Source: Lacinutrix sp. MedPE-SW
Lineage (GTDB): Bacteria; Bacteroidota; Bacteroidia; Flavobacteriales; Flavobacteriaceae
Assembly (NCBI RefSeq): GCF_001874145.1
Contig: NZ_MPCX01000013.1
Location: forward strand, 1-64,000
Direction: 5' to 3'
DNA length: 64,000 nt
Shown: piece after piece, positions 30,200-40,118 of the stretch
How the letters are laid out: every line of letters begins with the position of its first letter
How positions within the stretch are numbered: the first letter of the stretch is position 1
Notes under the pieces: model-generated
Told to the model about the DNA's origin: nothing
Databases searched by the model: none
Seen by the model: only the letters and a program-made list of their open reading frames with translations
Translations under genes and position numbers: made by a program

Positions 30200-30922
30200 T
30201 TAAGCGTTTCGTTTAAATTCACTTAACAAAATTGCAGTAGCTGTTGCTACATTTAAGCTTTCTGTTGCTTGTATAGTTCCAAATCTAGGTATTGCAATAC
30301 GTTTAGTTACTTGTTCTTCTATTGTTTTAGAAATTCCGTTTGCTTCATTTCCCATAACCAAGATTCCAGAATTTGGTAATTTTGTTTTATAAACATTTTC
30401 ACCATCCATAAAAGCACCTAAAATTAGCGTTTTATTGTTTTGTTTTAAGAAATCACTTAAATTTAAATAACTAATATTTACTCTTGTTATAGAACCCATT
30501 GTTGCTTGTATTACTTTGGGATTGTAACAATCTACAGTACCAATACTACATACTAAGTTTGCAATACCATACCAATCGCATAAACGAATAATTGTACCTA
30601 AATTTCCTGGATCTCTAACATCATCTAACGCCACAATTAATCCTTTGGTATCAACTTTTACTGCTTCAGGTATTTTAAAAACTGCCAAAGCTTTATTAGG
30701 AGTAGTTAAAAAACTAATTTTTTTTAATTCGGCTTGAGTAATTAAAGTTTCATTTTTATTAATATTAAATGTCTCTGTTGTAAACAAATGATGCAATTTT
30801 AAAGTAGAATTTAAAAGCTCATTAATTACCTTTATACCTTCGGCTACAAAAAATCCTTCAGCAACTCTATATTTTTTTTGCTTTAAACGCGTTATTAATT
30901 TTATTTGACTTTTTGATAGCAT
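30200..30922 (-). CDS. TrmH family (SpoU) RNA methyltransferase
   Basis: GLIVALDDVRDPGNLGTIIRLCDWYGI; LVMGNEANGIS; IPRFGTIQATESLNVATATAILLSEF. Confidence 0.95.
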   Translation of the reverse strand: MLSKSQIKLITRLKQKKYRVAEGFFVAEGIKVINELLNSTLKLHHLFTTETFNINKNETLITQAELKKISFLTTPNKALAVFKIPEAVKVDTKGLIVALDDVRDPGNLGTIIRLCDWYGIANLVCSIGTVDCYNPKVIQATMGSITRVNISYLNLSDFLKQNNKTLILGAFMDGENVYKTKLPNSGILVMGNEANGISKTIEEQVTKRIAIPRFGTIQATESLNVATATAILLSEFKRNA

Positions 30923-30932
30923 TTAAAAAATG

Positions 30933-30940
30933 TATTTTTG
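30933..30940 (+). promoter_or_regulatory. Bacteroidota -7 element (TATTTTTG) upstream of tamL-like gene
   Basis: TAnnTTTG match about 70 nt before the start at 31012. Confidence 0.4.
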
Positions 30941-31011
30941 ATTTTTAAGTAATTCACTTTATAATTAAAACGTACAACTTAAAAAATTATTCATTGTAAC
31001 TTCTTTATTAT

Positions 31012-33543
31012 TTGAAACAAAAGCGCTCAAAAATACTACTTATTATAATAATTGGTTTTATAACCTCATGTAATTCTGTTAAGCGTGTTGCAGAAGGTGA
31101 GCATTTATTAACTAAAACAAATATTATTGTAAATGGCGAAACCGAAGATAATGAAACTATTAACAACCTTATCTACCAAAAACCAAATAGTCGTATTCCT
31201 TTACTTGGTACACCTTTAAGGTTATATATTTATAATACTGCAAGACCAAATTTAGATTCTATTTTAAATGCTAAAATTAAAAAACATCCCAAACGTACAG
31301 CTAGACAAATACGTTTTCTCTCTTTAAAACAATTTGAACAACGTAAACAATCTAAACTAGATTTTAACAATTGGATTAAACGTACAGGAGAAGCTCCAGT
31401 TATTGTAAACGACACATTATCTAACAAAACCTTAAAAAGGTTAGACAGTTACTATTTTAATAACGGTTGGTTTGATGTTGAATCTAAATTTGAAACCACA
31501 CGAAACGAGAATAAAAAAGCAACTATAGATTATACTGTGACCACAGGAAAAGCATATACAATAGACTCGTTATCTACAAAAATTGCAACCCCAATTATAG
31601 ATTCTCTATATAAAATAGAAGAAAAAAATGCTTTTATAAAATTAAACTCACAGTATAAAACAGTTGATGTTGTTGCAGAGAAAGACCGTATAACAGAACA
31701 AATGCGAAATTCTGGAGTATATCATTTTTCTGAAGACAATGTATTTTTTGAAGTAGACACTATAGGAAAAACAAAAAAAGTAAACATAGATGTACAAATA
31801 AGCGCAAGAGCAATTAGGCTTGAAGACACAACGTTACGCGAACCATTTAAAATTTATAAAGTAAAAGACGTAAATATTTTTACAAACAGTGATTTTAATA
31901 GACGTAACGAAAGCATTACAGATTCTACAACTTATAACGGTTTTAATATTTACAGTAAGGAGAAATTGCGCTACAACCCAAAAACATTATCAGATGCAGT
32001 TTTTATTACACCAAACACTATTTTTAAAGACAAAGATAGACCACAAACCTCTAGGCGAATTAGTAATTTAAAGACCTTTAAATACCCAAAAATAGATTAT
32101 ATAGAAAACACAGAAGACACGACATTAACTGCCAATATATATTTAACACCATTAAAAAAGTTTGGTTTAGATATTAGAGCCGAAGCATCACAAAGTAACA
32201 TACAATCAATTGGGTTTTCATTAAGTCCAGGAATTTTAATGCGTAATGTTTTTAGAGGCGCAGAAACTTTAGAACTTTCTGGCACAGCGTCTATTGGAGC
32301 TTCAAAAGATGGAGCAAATGAACGTGATCAATTTTTTGATATTAATGAAATTGGTGCCAATTTAAACCTTACTATTCCACGATTTTTTTTCCCTTTTAAT
32401 ACTGAAAAAATAATACCTAAATCTATGTTTCCTAGTACACGAATTAGTGTCGCTACAACAAGTCAAACAAATGTAGGTTTAGACAAGCAAACCTTTACTG
32501 GTTTGTTTAATTACAAATGGTTTCCAAATGAAGAAGTCACCAATAGTTTCGACCTTTTTAATATTCAGTTTGTAAAAAATTTAAATACCTCTAATTATTT
32601 TAGAGAATACAGAAGCTCGTACAATACATTAAATAGTCTTGCATTTAGTTCTGGATATATAACAAATGGTGAAGATTTAAGTATTCCAAATCAAGCCGAT
32701 ACTTTCTTAGCAGATGTTACAAGTGGTAATTTTGTTGGAACATTATCTAACGATAATATTCAAACCATTAACTCAATAAATGAAAGAAAAGAAAGATTAA
32801 CCGAAGATAACTTAATACTATCGTCTAACTTTAACTATGTAAAAGATAAACGGGATAATTTATTCGACACAGATTTTTCTATTCTTAGACTAAGGCTTGA
32901 ACTTGCAGGCAATATGTTTTCTGCGGTATCAAACATTTTAGGGTTAGAAAAAAATGATAATAGAAGATATGAATTATTTAATGTTGCTTTTTCTCAATAT
33001 ATTAAACCAGAAATCGACTATATAAAATACTGGGATTTAGGCAATAAAAGCATTTTAGCAATGCGTTCTTACGTTGGCATAGCAATACCTTATGGCAACT
33101 CTAAAAACATCCCTTTTTCTAAAAGTTTTTTTGCTGGTGGCGCCAACGATAATAGAGCTTGGGCTGCATACAGTTTGGGACCTGGAAGCTCTACAACAAC
33201 CAACGAATTTAACGAAGCTAATTTAAAATTAGCATTTAGTGTAGAAAACAGATTTAATATTTTTGGCGCTTTAAATGGTGCACTATTTATAGATGCAGGA
33301 AATATTTGGAATGTATTAGACGATGTTGAGCTTGATGCCGCTACCTTTAACTCTATTGCCTCTTTAAAAGATATAGCCATAGGCTCTGGATTTGGTTTAC
33401 GTTACGACTTTAACTTTTTCGTAATTCGTGGAGATATTGGCTTTAAAACCTATGACCCTTCTTACGGAGACCAAAATCGTTGGTTTAACGATTATAACTT
33501 TACCAATGCCACTTACAATATTGGTATTAACTACCCTTTTTAA
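31012..33543 (+). CDS. tamL: BamA/TamA-type outer-membrane lipoprotein (TamL-like), TTG start
   Basis: Lipobox GFITSC; C-terminal surface-antigen barrel FFAGGANDNRAWAAYSLGPG, GLRYDFNFFVIRGDIGFKTYDP, NIGINYPF. Confidence 0.85.
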   Translation: MKQKRSKILLIIIIGFITSCNSVKRVAEGEHLLTKTNIIVNGETEDNETINNLIYQKPNSRIPLLGTPLRLYIYNTARPNLDSILNAKIKKHPKRTARQIRFLSLKQFEQRKQSKLDFNNWIKRTGEAPVIVNDTLSNKTLKRLDSYYFNNGWFDVESKFETTRNENKKATIDYTVTTGKAYTIDSLSTKIATPIIDSLYKIEEKNAFIKLNSQYKTVDVVAEKDRITEQMRNSGVYHFSEDNVFFEVDTIGKTKKVNIDVQISARAIRLEDTTLREPFKIYKVKDVNIFTNSDFNRRNESITDSTTYNGFNIYSKEKLRYNPKTLSDAVFITPNTIFKDKDRPQTSRRISNLKTFKYPKIDYIENTEDTTLTANIYLTPLKKFGLDIRAEASQSNIQSIGFSLSPGILMRNVFRGAETLELSGTASIGASKDGANERDQFFDINEIGANLNLTIPRFFFPFNTEKIIPKSMFPSTRISVATTSQTNVGLDKQTFTGLFNYKWFPNEEVTNSFDLFNIQFVKNLNTSNYFREYRSSYNTLNSLAFSSGYITNGEDLSIPNQADTFLADVTSGNFVGTLSNDNIQTINSINERKERLTEDNLILSSNFNYVKDKRDNLFDTDFSILRLRLELAGNMFSAVSNILGLEKNDNRRYELFNVAFSQYIKPEIDYIKYWDLGNKSILAMRSYVGIAIPYGNSKNIPFSKSFFAGGANDNRAWAAYSLGPGSSTTTNEFNEANLKLAFSVENRFNIFGALNGALFIDAGNIWNVLDDVELDAATFNSIASLKDIAIGSGFGLRYDFNFFVIRGDIGFKTYDPSYGDQNRWFNDYNFTNATYNIGINYPF

Positions 33544-33680
33544 AATTTTATATCACATTTTACTAAAACGTTTTCGACCTTTTATAGATAGCTTTATCAG
33601 GCATTATACACTTTTATCTTATAAAAATATTTAAATTTTGATTACTTTTACAATTCAATTTTTAATAAAAAAAACACAAA

Positions 33681-34748
33681 ATGTCACACCAAATAAAACC
33701 AGGAGTTGCCACAGGTAAAGAAGTTCAAGCCATTTTTAAATTAGCTAAAGAAAAAGGGTTTGCCTTACCAGCTGTAAATGTTGTAGGATCTAATTCTATA
33801 AATGGTGTTTTAGAAACAGCTAAAGCGTTAAATGCTCCAGTAATAATTCAATTTTCTAATGGAGGTGGCGTTTTTAATGCAGGTAAAAGTTTAAGTAACG
33901 AAAACCAAAAAGCAGCAATTGCAGGTAGTATTGCAGGTGCAAAACACGTACATTTAATGGCAGAAGCCTATGGAGTTCCTGTAATTTTACATACAGACCA
34001 TTGTGCTAAAAAATTATTACCATGGATTGATGGCCTGCTTGATGCCAGTGAAATACACTTTAAAGAAACTGGAAAATCTCTTTTTAGTTCTCATATGATT
34101 GATTTAAGTGAAGAACCTCTTGAAGAAAACATTGAAATTTGTAAAAAATATCTTGAGCGCATGAGCAAAATGGATATGACTTTAGAAATTGAGTTAGGAA
34201 TTACTGGTGGTGAAGAAGATGGAGTTGACAATAGTGATGTAGACGAATCTAAATTATACACACAACCAGAAGAAGTAGCATATGCTTATGAAGAGTTAAG
34301 TAAAGTAAGTGACCAATTTACAATAGCTGCAGCATTTGGAAACGTACATGGAGTATACAAACCAGGAAATGTAAAATTAACTCCAAAAATTTTAAAGAAT
34401 TCTCAAGAATATATTTCAGAAAAATTTGGAGTACCACACAATCATATCGATTTTGTTTTCCATGGCGGTTCTGGTTCTACAGAAGAAGAAATCCAAGAAG
34501 CTATTGGTTATGGTGTTATTAAAATGAATATCGATACAGATATGCAATATGCATTTATGTCTGGTGTGAGAGATTATATGGCAGAAAAAACGGAATATTT
34601 ACAATCTCAAATAGGTTCTCCAGACGGTCCAGAATCTCCAAATAAAAAATATTACGACCCAAGAGTTTGGTTACGTAAAGGTGAAATTACTTTTGTTGAG
34701 CGTCTTAAAAAAGCATTTGAAGACCTAAACAACGTAAACACCTTATAA
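33681..34748 (+). CDS. fbaA: Class II fructose-bisphosphate aldolase
   Basis: VILHTDHCAKKLLPWIDGLL; ELGITGGEEDGVDN; FVFHGGSGSTEEEIQEAIGYGVIKMNIDTD. Confidence 0.95.
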   Translation: MSHQIKPGVATGKEVQAIFKLAKEKGFALPAVNVVGSNSINGVLETAKALNAPVIIQFSNGGGVFNAGKSLSNENQKAAIAGSIAGAKHVHLMAEAYGVPVILHTDHCAKKLLPWIDGLLDASEIHFKETGKSLFSSHMIDLSEEPLEENIEICKKYLERMSKMDMTLEIELGITGGEEDGVDNSDVDESKLYTQPEEVAYAYEELSKVSDQFTIAAAFGNVHGVYKPGNVKLTPKILKNSQEYISEKFGVPHNHIDFVFHGGSGSTEEEIQEAIGYGVIKMNIDTDMQYAFMSGVRDYMAEKTEYLQSQIGSPDGPESPNKKYYDPRVWLRKGEITFVERLKKAFEDLNNVNTL

Positions 34749-34771
34749 AACAACAACTTACAGTTTATATC

Positions 34772-34810
34772 AAATCTCATTCTAACTCATATAGAATGAG
34801 ATTTTTTTTA
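34772..34810 (+). terminator. Terminator after fbaA
   Basis: AATCTCATTCT...AGAATGAGATT then T-run. Confidence 0.85.
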
Positions 34811-34871
34811 TTAAAAAAAATACAAGCTACAGATAGCTCCAACTAATTTTGAGTAGTAATAATAATTTAAG

Positions 34872-34879
34872 TAATTTTG
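34872..34879 (+). promoter_or_regulatory. Bacteroidota -7 element (TAATTTTG) upstream of accD
   Basis: TAnnTTTG match about 100 nt before the accD ATG. Confidence 0.45.
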
Positions 34880-34978
34880 TACGCTTGTAAAAAATAAACT
34901 AACTAATTAATTTTAGAAACAACACTAAAATTATAAACCTGTCCTTACAAAATAATAAGGATTCAAAACATATAAATT

Positions 34979-35836
34979 ATGGCTTGGTTTAAAAGAAAGA
35001 CAAAAGGAATTCAAACTTCTACGGAAGAAAAAAAAGATATCCCTAAAGGCTTATGGTATAAGTCACCAACAGGAAAAATTGTAGATTCAGAAGAATTAGC
35101 AAAAAACTTTTATGTAAGTCCAGAAGATGGTTACCACGTAAGAATTGGTAGTAAGGAATACTTTGAAATATTATTTGATGATAATAAATTTAAAGAACTA
35201 GATGCAAACCTAACATCTAAAGATCCTTTAAAATTTGAAGACAAAAAAAAATACCCAGACCGTTTAGTTGCTGCTCAAGAAAAAACACAACTTAAAGATG
35301 CTGTACGTTGTGCAGTAGGGAAATCTAAAGGTAAAGACTTAGTAATAGCCTGTATGGATTTTGCTTTTATTGGTGGTTCTATGGGAAGTGTTGTTGGAGA
35401 AAAAATAGCACGTGCTGCAGATCATGCTTTAAAAAACAAACTACCATTTATGATTATCTCTAAATCTGGTGGCGCACGTATGATGGAAGCAGCATTATCT
35501 TTAATGCAATTAGCAAAAACCTCATCTAAATTAGCCCAATTAGCAGACGAAGGCTTACCATACATCTCGTTATGTACAGATCCTACAACAGGTGGAACAA
35601 CAGCGTCATTTGCAATGTTAGGAGATATTAATATTGCAGAACCTGGTGCATTAATTGGTTTTGCAGGACCAAGAGTTGTAAGAGATACTACAGGCCAAGA
35701 ATTACCTGAAGGCTTTCAAACATCAGAATTTTTATTAGATCATGGTTTCTTAGATTTTATCATGCATAGAAAAGAACTTAAAAACAAAGTCAATCAATAC
35801 ATAGACTTAATAATGAATCAGCCTTTAAGAGCTTAA
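34979..35836 (+). CDS. accD: Acetyl-CoA carboxylase carboxyltransferase subunit beta
   Basis: [75 protein letters not shown]. Confidence 0.96.
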   Translation: MAWFKRKTKGIQTSTEEKKDIPKGLWYKSPTGKIVDSEELAKNFYVSPEDGYHVRIGSKEYFEILFDDNKFKELDANLTSKDPLKFEDKKKYPDRLVAAQEKTQLKDAVRCAVGKSKGKDLVIACMDFAFIGGSMGSVVGEKIARAADHALKNKLPFMIISKSGGARMMEAALSLMQLAKTSSKLAQLADEGLPYISLCTDPTTGGTTASFAMLGDINIAEPGALIGFAGPRVVRDTTGQELPEGFQTSEFLLDHGFLDFIMHRKELKNKVNQYIDLIMNQPLRA

Positions 35837-35856
35837 TCATTAATTACTTTTTATAT

Positions 35857-35890
35857 AAAACCTTTCAATGTTAAAATTGAAAGGTTTTTT
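35857..35890. terminator. Terminator between accD and PAS kinase
   Basis: AAAACCTTTCAAT-GTTAAA-ATTGAAAGGTTTT. Confidence 0.85.
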
Positions 35891-37002
35891 TATTTTAAAT
35901 AATTAATACTCTTTTTAAAAAAAACTTTAAATAGTGTACCTTTATTTACTTCGCTTTCAACCTCTATTTTTCCGCCCATTAATTCAACATGATTTTTTGT
36001 TATAAATAAACCAACACCTGTTGCATCTTTGTTATAATGAAATGTTTTATATAATTTAAATAAACTATCACCAAATTTATTTAAATCTATACCCAAACCA
36101 TTATCTTGTATTTTTAAAACATTATACTCGCCTTGTATTTCATTTTTTAATGTTACTACTAACTGTCTTTCTTTAGATCTATACTTTATAGCATTTGTTA
36201 AAAAATTAAGTATAATACTATCTAAATAAGCAGGAATAGCTTTAACATTACAATTAGAATCTACTTCGTTAATAATTTTACAATTAAAATTTTTAGCTAA
36301 TGCACTTACATTATAAATTGCTTTATCTATATAGTCACATAAACTAAGAGTCTCTAGTTGTTTTTCATTTACTACCTTAATATTAGAGATTTCTGTTAAG
36401 TGCTTTACCGTATCATTTAAATTTAAAACAGAATCTTTTAACATTATAAATTCTTCATTAGGTTTAATTTCAGGAACATCTTGTTCTATAAAATTCACCA
36501 ATGTAGATAAATTAAAGACGTGGGTTTTAAGATTATGGGTAACAATTTCTGCAAAATCCGTCAAACGTTCGTTTTGGGTTTTTACAATACCTAACATGCT
36601 TTTTAGTTTAAGCTCATTTTTAATAACATTTGTAATATCGGTTATTTGAGAGATAAAATATAATGGCTTACCTACAGTATCTCTTACTAGTGATACACTA
36701 AGTCTAGCCCAAATAACATGACCTTTTTTATGAAAATATCTTTTTTTCATAGTATAATTAGAAATCTCTCCAGATAATAAAGACGTCATTTTATTTAAGT
36801 CTAATTCTAAATCATCTTTATGAGTAATCTCCTTAAACGTCATTTTATAAAGTTCCTCTTTAGTATAACCTAAAGTATTTAATACACTTTCATTAACTTT
36901 TATCCAATCACCCTTTAAACTAACAATAGATATACCTTCTTTAGCTTCATGAAATATCGTTTTAAAAAGTTCTTTTTGGACATCCTCAATCTTTACACTC
37001 AT
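35890..37002 (-). CDS. PAS domain-containing sensor histidine kinase
   Basis: N-terminal PAS (ISIVSLKGDWIKVNESVLNTLGYTKEEL); ATPase motifs FLTNAIKYRSKE, IQDNGLGIDL, GVGLFITKNHVELMGGKIEVES. Confidence 0.93.
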   Translation of the reverse strand: MSVKIEDVQKELFKTIFHEAKEGISIVSLKGDWIKVNESVLNTLGYTKEELYKMTFKEITHKDDLELDLNKMTSLLSGEISNYTMKKRYFHKKGHVIWARLSVSLVRDTVGKPLYFISQITDITNVIKNELKLKSMLGIVKTQNERLTDFAEIVTHNLKTHVFNLSTLVNFIEQDVPEIKPNEEFIMLKDSVLNLNDTVKHLTEISNIKVVNEKQLETLSLCDYIDKAIYNVSALAKNFNCKIINEVDSNCNVKAIPAYLDSIILNFLTNAIKYRSKERQLVVTLKNEIQGEYNVLKIQDNGLGIDLNKFGDSLFKLYKTFHYNKDATGVGLFITKNHVELMGGKIEVESEVNKGTLFKVFFKKSINYLK

Positions 37003-37145
37003 AACAAACTCACTTACAGTAATATAAATATAAACTAGAAACTATTAAGTATCAAATAAAAAAATAGTTTTACGACAAAATACATGAGGAAATATTCAAA
37101 AAAAAGGTTTTAGATATATAAATTCAAGAATTCAATAAAAATAAC

Positions 37146-37153
37146 TATATTTG
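37146..37153 (+). promoter_or_regulatory. Bacteroidota -7 element (TATATTTG) upstream of rpsO
   Basis: TAnnTTTG match; the ORF-track TTG start (37151) lies inside it. Confidence 0.55.
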
Positions 37154-37207
37154 CCGCTCGAAAGACAAGCTTTCGTGTACATAACAATCATTTACAATAA
37201 TATTAGA

Positions 37208-37477
37208 ATGTATTTAACAAAAGAAAACAAAGAAAAGCTTTTTGCAAAGCATGGTAAAAATGCTAAAGACACTGGTTCTGCCGAAGGTCAAATTGCTTTA
37301 TTTACAGAAAGAATTAACCACTTAACAGAGCACTTAAAAACTAATCGTAAAGATTATAACACAGAGCGTTCATTAGTGAAACTAGTAGGAAAGCGTCGTG
37401 CTTTATTAGACTACTTAACTAAAAAGGATATCTTAAGATATCGTGCAATAGTAAAAGAATTAGGATTAAGAAAATAA
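37208..37477 (+). CDS. rpsO: 30S ribosomal protein S15
   Basis: MYLTKENKEKLFAKHGKNAKDTGSAEGQIALFTERINHLTEHLKTNRKDYNTERSL. Start moved to 37208. Confidence 0.97.
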   Translation: MYLTKENKEKLFAKHGKNAKDTGSAEGQIALFTERINHLTEHLKTNRKDYNTERSLVKLVGKRRALLDYLTKKDILRYRAIVKELGLRK

Positions 37478-37490
37478 TCTCAATAAAAAG

Positions 37491-37515
37491 ACCACGCCTA
37501 ACAGCGTGGTTTTTT
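37491..37515 (+). terminator. Terminator between rpsO and pnp
   Basis: ACCACGC-CTAACA-GCGTGGT followed by TTTTT. Confidence 0.8.
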
Positions 37516-37580
37516 GATATATAACAACTCTTTTTGAAGGAGTATAAATTTCAAAATTGAAGAAGCTAATTATAGTTTTT

Positions 37581-37655
37581 CATTGGTAACAACAACTACT
37601 ACAACAACACAACTACCAATGTTTAACCAAAAAAATCCGATGTTAAAAACATCGG
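37581..37655 (+). promoter_or_regulatory. Two consecutive perfect inverted repeats in the pnp leader
   Basis: CATTGGTA (37581-37588)/TACCAATG (37614-37621) with a G-free 25-nt loop; CCGATGTT (37637-37644)/AACATCGG (37648-37655) with AAA loop. Confidence 0.6.
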
Positions 37656-37677
37656 TAATTAGAATTAAAACTTATTT

Positions 37678-39930
37678 ATGATTCCAAAAGTTTTTAAAGA
37701 GGTCATAGACCTAGGTGATGGAAGAGAAATTTCTATCGAAACCGGAAAATTAGCAAAACAGGCACATGGTTCTGTTGTTGTACAATCTGGAAAATGTATG
37801 TTATTATGTACAGTTGTTTCCAATTACAAACAAGCAGATGTGGATTTCTTACCACTAACTGTAGATTACAGAGAAAAATTTGCAGCCGCAGGTCGTTATC
37901 CTGGAGGTTTCTTTAAAAGAGAAGCAAGACCAAGTGATGGCGAAGTATTAACTATGCGTTTAGTGGACAGAGTATTGCGTCCGTTATTCCCAAAAGATTA
38001 CCACTCTGAAACTCAAGTTATGATTCAGTTAATGTCTCATGACGATGAAGTTATGCCAGATGCAATGGCAGGTTTAGCTGCTTCTGCTGCTATTCAATTA
38101 TCAGATTTCCCATTCGAATGCCCAATTTCTGAAGCTAGAGTTGGTCGCGTAAACGGAGAATTCATTATCAACCCAACACGTGCGCAGTTAGAAGAATCTG
38201 ATATCGATATGATGATTGGAGCTTCGGCAGATTCTGTTATGATGGTTGAAGGTGAAATGGATGAAATTTCTGAAGAAGAAATGACCGAAGCTATAAAGTT
38301 TGCACATGAAGCTATTAAAGTACAATGTGCTGCTCAAGTAAAATTAGCTGAAGCTTTTGGTAAAAAAGAAACGCGTGAGTACGAACCAGAACGTGAAGAT
38401 GCAGAATTAGCACAAAAAATTCACGATATGGCATACGATAAAGTATATGCTGTAGCACAAGCAGGTTCTGCTAAACACGAGCGTAGCGCTGCATTCGCAG
38501 AAATTAAAGAAGAAATTAAAACCACTTTCTCTGATGAGGAGTTAGAAGACTTTGGTAGCTTAGTATCTAAATATTACAGCAAAGCAGAAAAAGCTGCAGT
38601 AAGAGATTTAACATTAAACGAAGGTTTACGTCTTGATGGTCGTAAAACAGATGAAATTAGACCAATTTGGTGTGAAGTAGATTACTTACCATCAACACAC
38701 GGTTCTTCTATCTTTACTCGTGGAGAAACGCAAGCTTTAGCAACAGTAACTTTAGGTACATCAAGAGAAGCAAACCAAATAGATATGCCATCTTACGAAG
38801 GTGAAGAGCGTTTCTATTTACACTATAACTTCCCTCCTTTTTCTACAGGTGAAGCAAGACCAATTCGTGGAACATCTCGTAGAGAAGTTGGTCACGGTAA
38901 CTTAGCACAACGTGCATTAAAAGGTATGGTTCCTGAAGATTGCCCATATACAGTTCGTGTTGTTTCAGAAATTTTAGAATCTAATGGTTCTTCTTCTATG
39001 GCAACAGTTTGTGCTGGTACAATGGCAATGATGGATGCTGGAGTACAACTTAAAAAACCAGTTTCTGGTATTGCAATGGGATTAATATCTGATGCAGATT
39101 CTGGAAAATACGCTGTATTATCAGATATTTTAGGTGATGAAGATCACTTAGGTGATATGGATTTTAAAGTAACTGGTACTGCAGATGGAATTACAGCTTG
39201 CCAAATGGATATTAAAGTAAAAGGATTAAGTTACGAAATTCTTGTTAATGCCTTAAAACAAGCGCGTGATGGTCGTTTACATATTTTAGATAAAATTACC
39301 GAAACTATAGAAACACCAAATGCTGATGTAAAAGATCACGCTCCAACAATGGTTTCTAGACGTATTCCTAATGAATTTATTGGAGCCTTAATTGGTCCTG
39401 GTGGAAAAGTAATTCAGGAAATGCAAAAAGAAACAGATACTACTATTGTAATTAACGAAGATCCTGTTACAGAAGAAGGTATTGTTGAAATTTTAGGTGT
39501 TGGAAGAAAAGGTATTGATGCTGTTATGGCAAAAATAGATGCTTTACTATTTAAACCTCAGGTTGGTAGTATATACGAAGTAAAAGTAATTAAAATGTTA
39601 GATTTTGGTGCTGTTGTAGAATATACTGAAGCTCCAGGAAATGAAGTTTTATTACACGTATCTGAACTTGCTTGGGAACGTACTGAAAATGTTAGCGATG
39701 TTGTAAACATGGGTGATGTTTTTGATGTAAAATACTTTGGTATAGACAAACGTACTCGTAAAGAAAAAGTATCTCGTAAAGCTATTTTACCTAAACCAGA
39801 AGGTTTTGTTGAAAGACCTCCAAGAGATGATAAACGCTCTAACGGGCGCGACAATAAAGGTAGAGATAATCGCGGTAGAGATAACCGTCGTGATGACAGA
39901 AAACCTAGACAAGATAAGAAGGAAGATTAA
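37678..39930 (+). CDS. pnp: Polyribonucleotide nucleotidyltransferase
   Basis: [32 protein letters not shown] motif [20 protein letters not shown]1 domain; low-complexity RD/RG tail. Confidence 0.97.
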   Translation: MIPKVFKEVIDLGDGREISIETGKLAKQAHGSVVVQSGKCMLLCTVVSNYKQADVDFLPLTVDYREKFAAAGRYPGGFFKREARPSDGEVLTMRLVDRVLRPLFPKDYHSETQVMIQLMSHDDEVMPDAMAGLAASAAIQLSDFPFECPISEARVGRVNGEFIINPTRAQLEESDIDMMIGASADSVMMVEGEMDEISEEEMTEAIKFAHEAIKVQCAAQVKLAEAFGKKETREYEPEREDAELAQKIHDMAYDKVYAVAQAGSAKHERSAAFAEIKEEIKTTFSDEELEDFGSLVSKYYSKAEKAAVRDLTLNEGLRLDGRKTDEIRPIWCEVDYLPSTHGSSIFTRGETQALATVTLGTSREANQIDMPSYEGEERFYLHYNFPPFSTGEARPIRGTSRREVGHGNLAQRALKGMVPEDCPYTVRVVSEILESNGSSSMATVCAGTMAMMDAGVQLKKPVSGIAMGLISDADSGKYAVLSDILGDEDHLGDMDFKVTGTADGITACQMDIKVKGLSYEILVNALKQARDGRLHILDKITETIETPNADVKDHAPTMVSRRIPNEFIGALIGPGGKVIQEMQKETDTTIVINEDPVTEEGIVEILGVGRKGIDAVMAKIDALLFKPQVGSIYEVKVIKMLDFGAVVEYTEAPGNEVLLHVSELAWERTENVSDVVNMGDVFDVKYFGIDKRTRKEKVSRKAILPKPEGFVERPPRDDKRSNGRDNKGRDNRGRDNRRDDRKPRQDKKED

Positions 39931-39950
39931 TTTCTAAACTTACAACGCAC

Positions 39951-39990
39951 AAAACCTCAAATAGATTAATTTCTATTTGAGGTTTTTTTA
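39951..39990 (+). terminator. Terminator after pnp
   Basis: AAAACCTCAAATAG...CTATTTGAGGTTTT then T-run. Confidence 0.87.
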
Positions 39991-40118
39991 TGGCATCATT
40001 TTAACTCCTTAAATGTTAAAGTTTCATTTAAAAATCATAAATAAATATTAAAAAAAATCTAAACTCTAGTCGCGACCGTAACTTTTAAAAACAATCAAAC
40101 AAAACTTTAGGTTACTTC

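Noticed and set aside
37151-37207. Upstream TTG start for rpsO in the ORF track
   Set aside because: It lies in the -7 promoter element; S15 proteins start at MYLTKE (37208).
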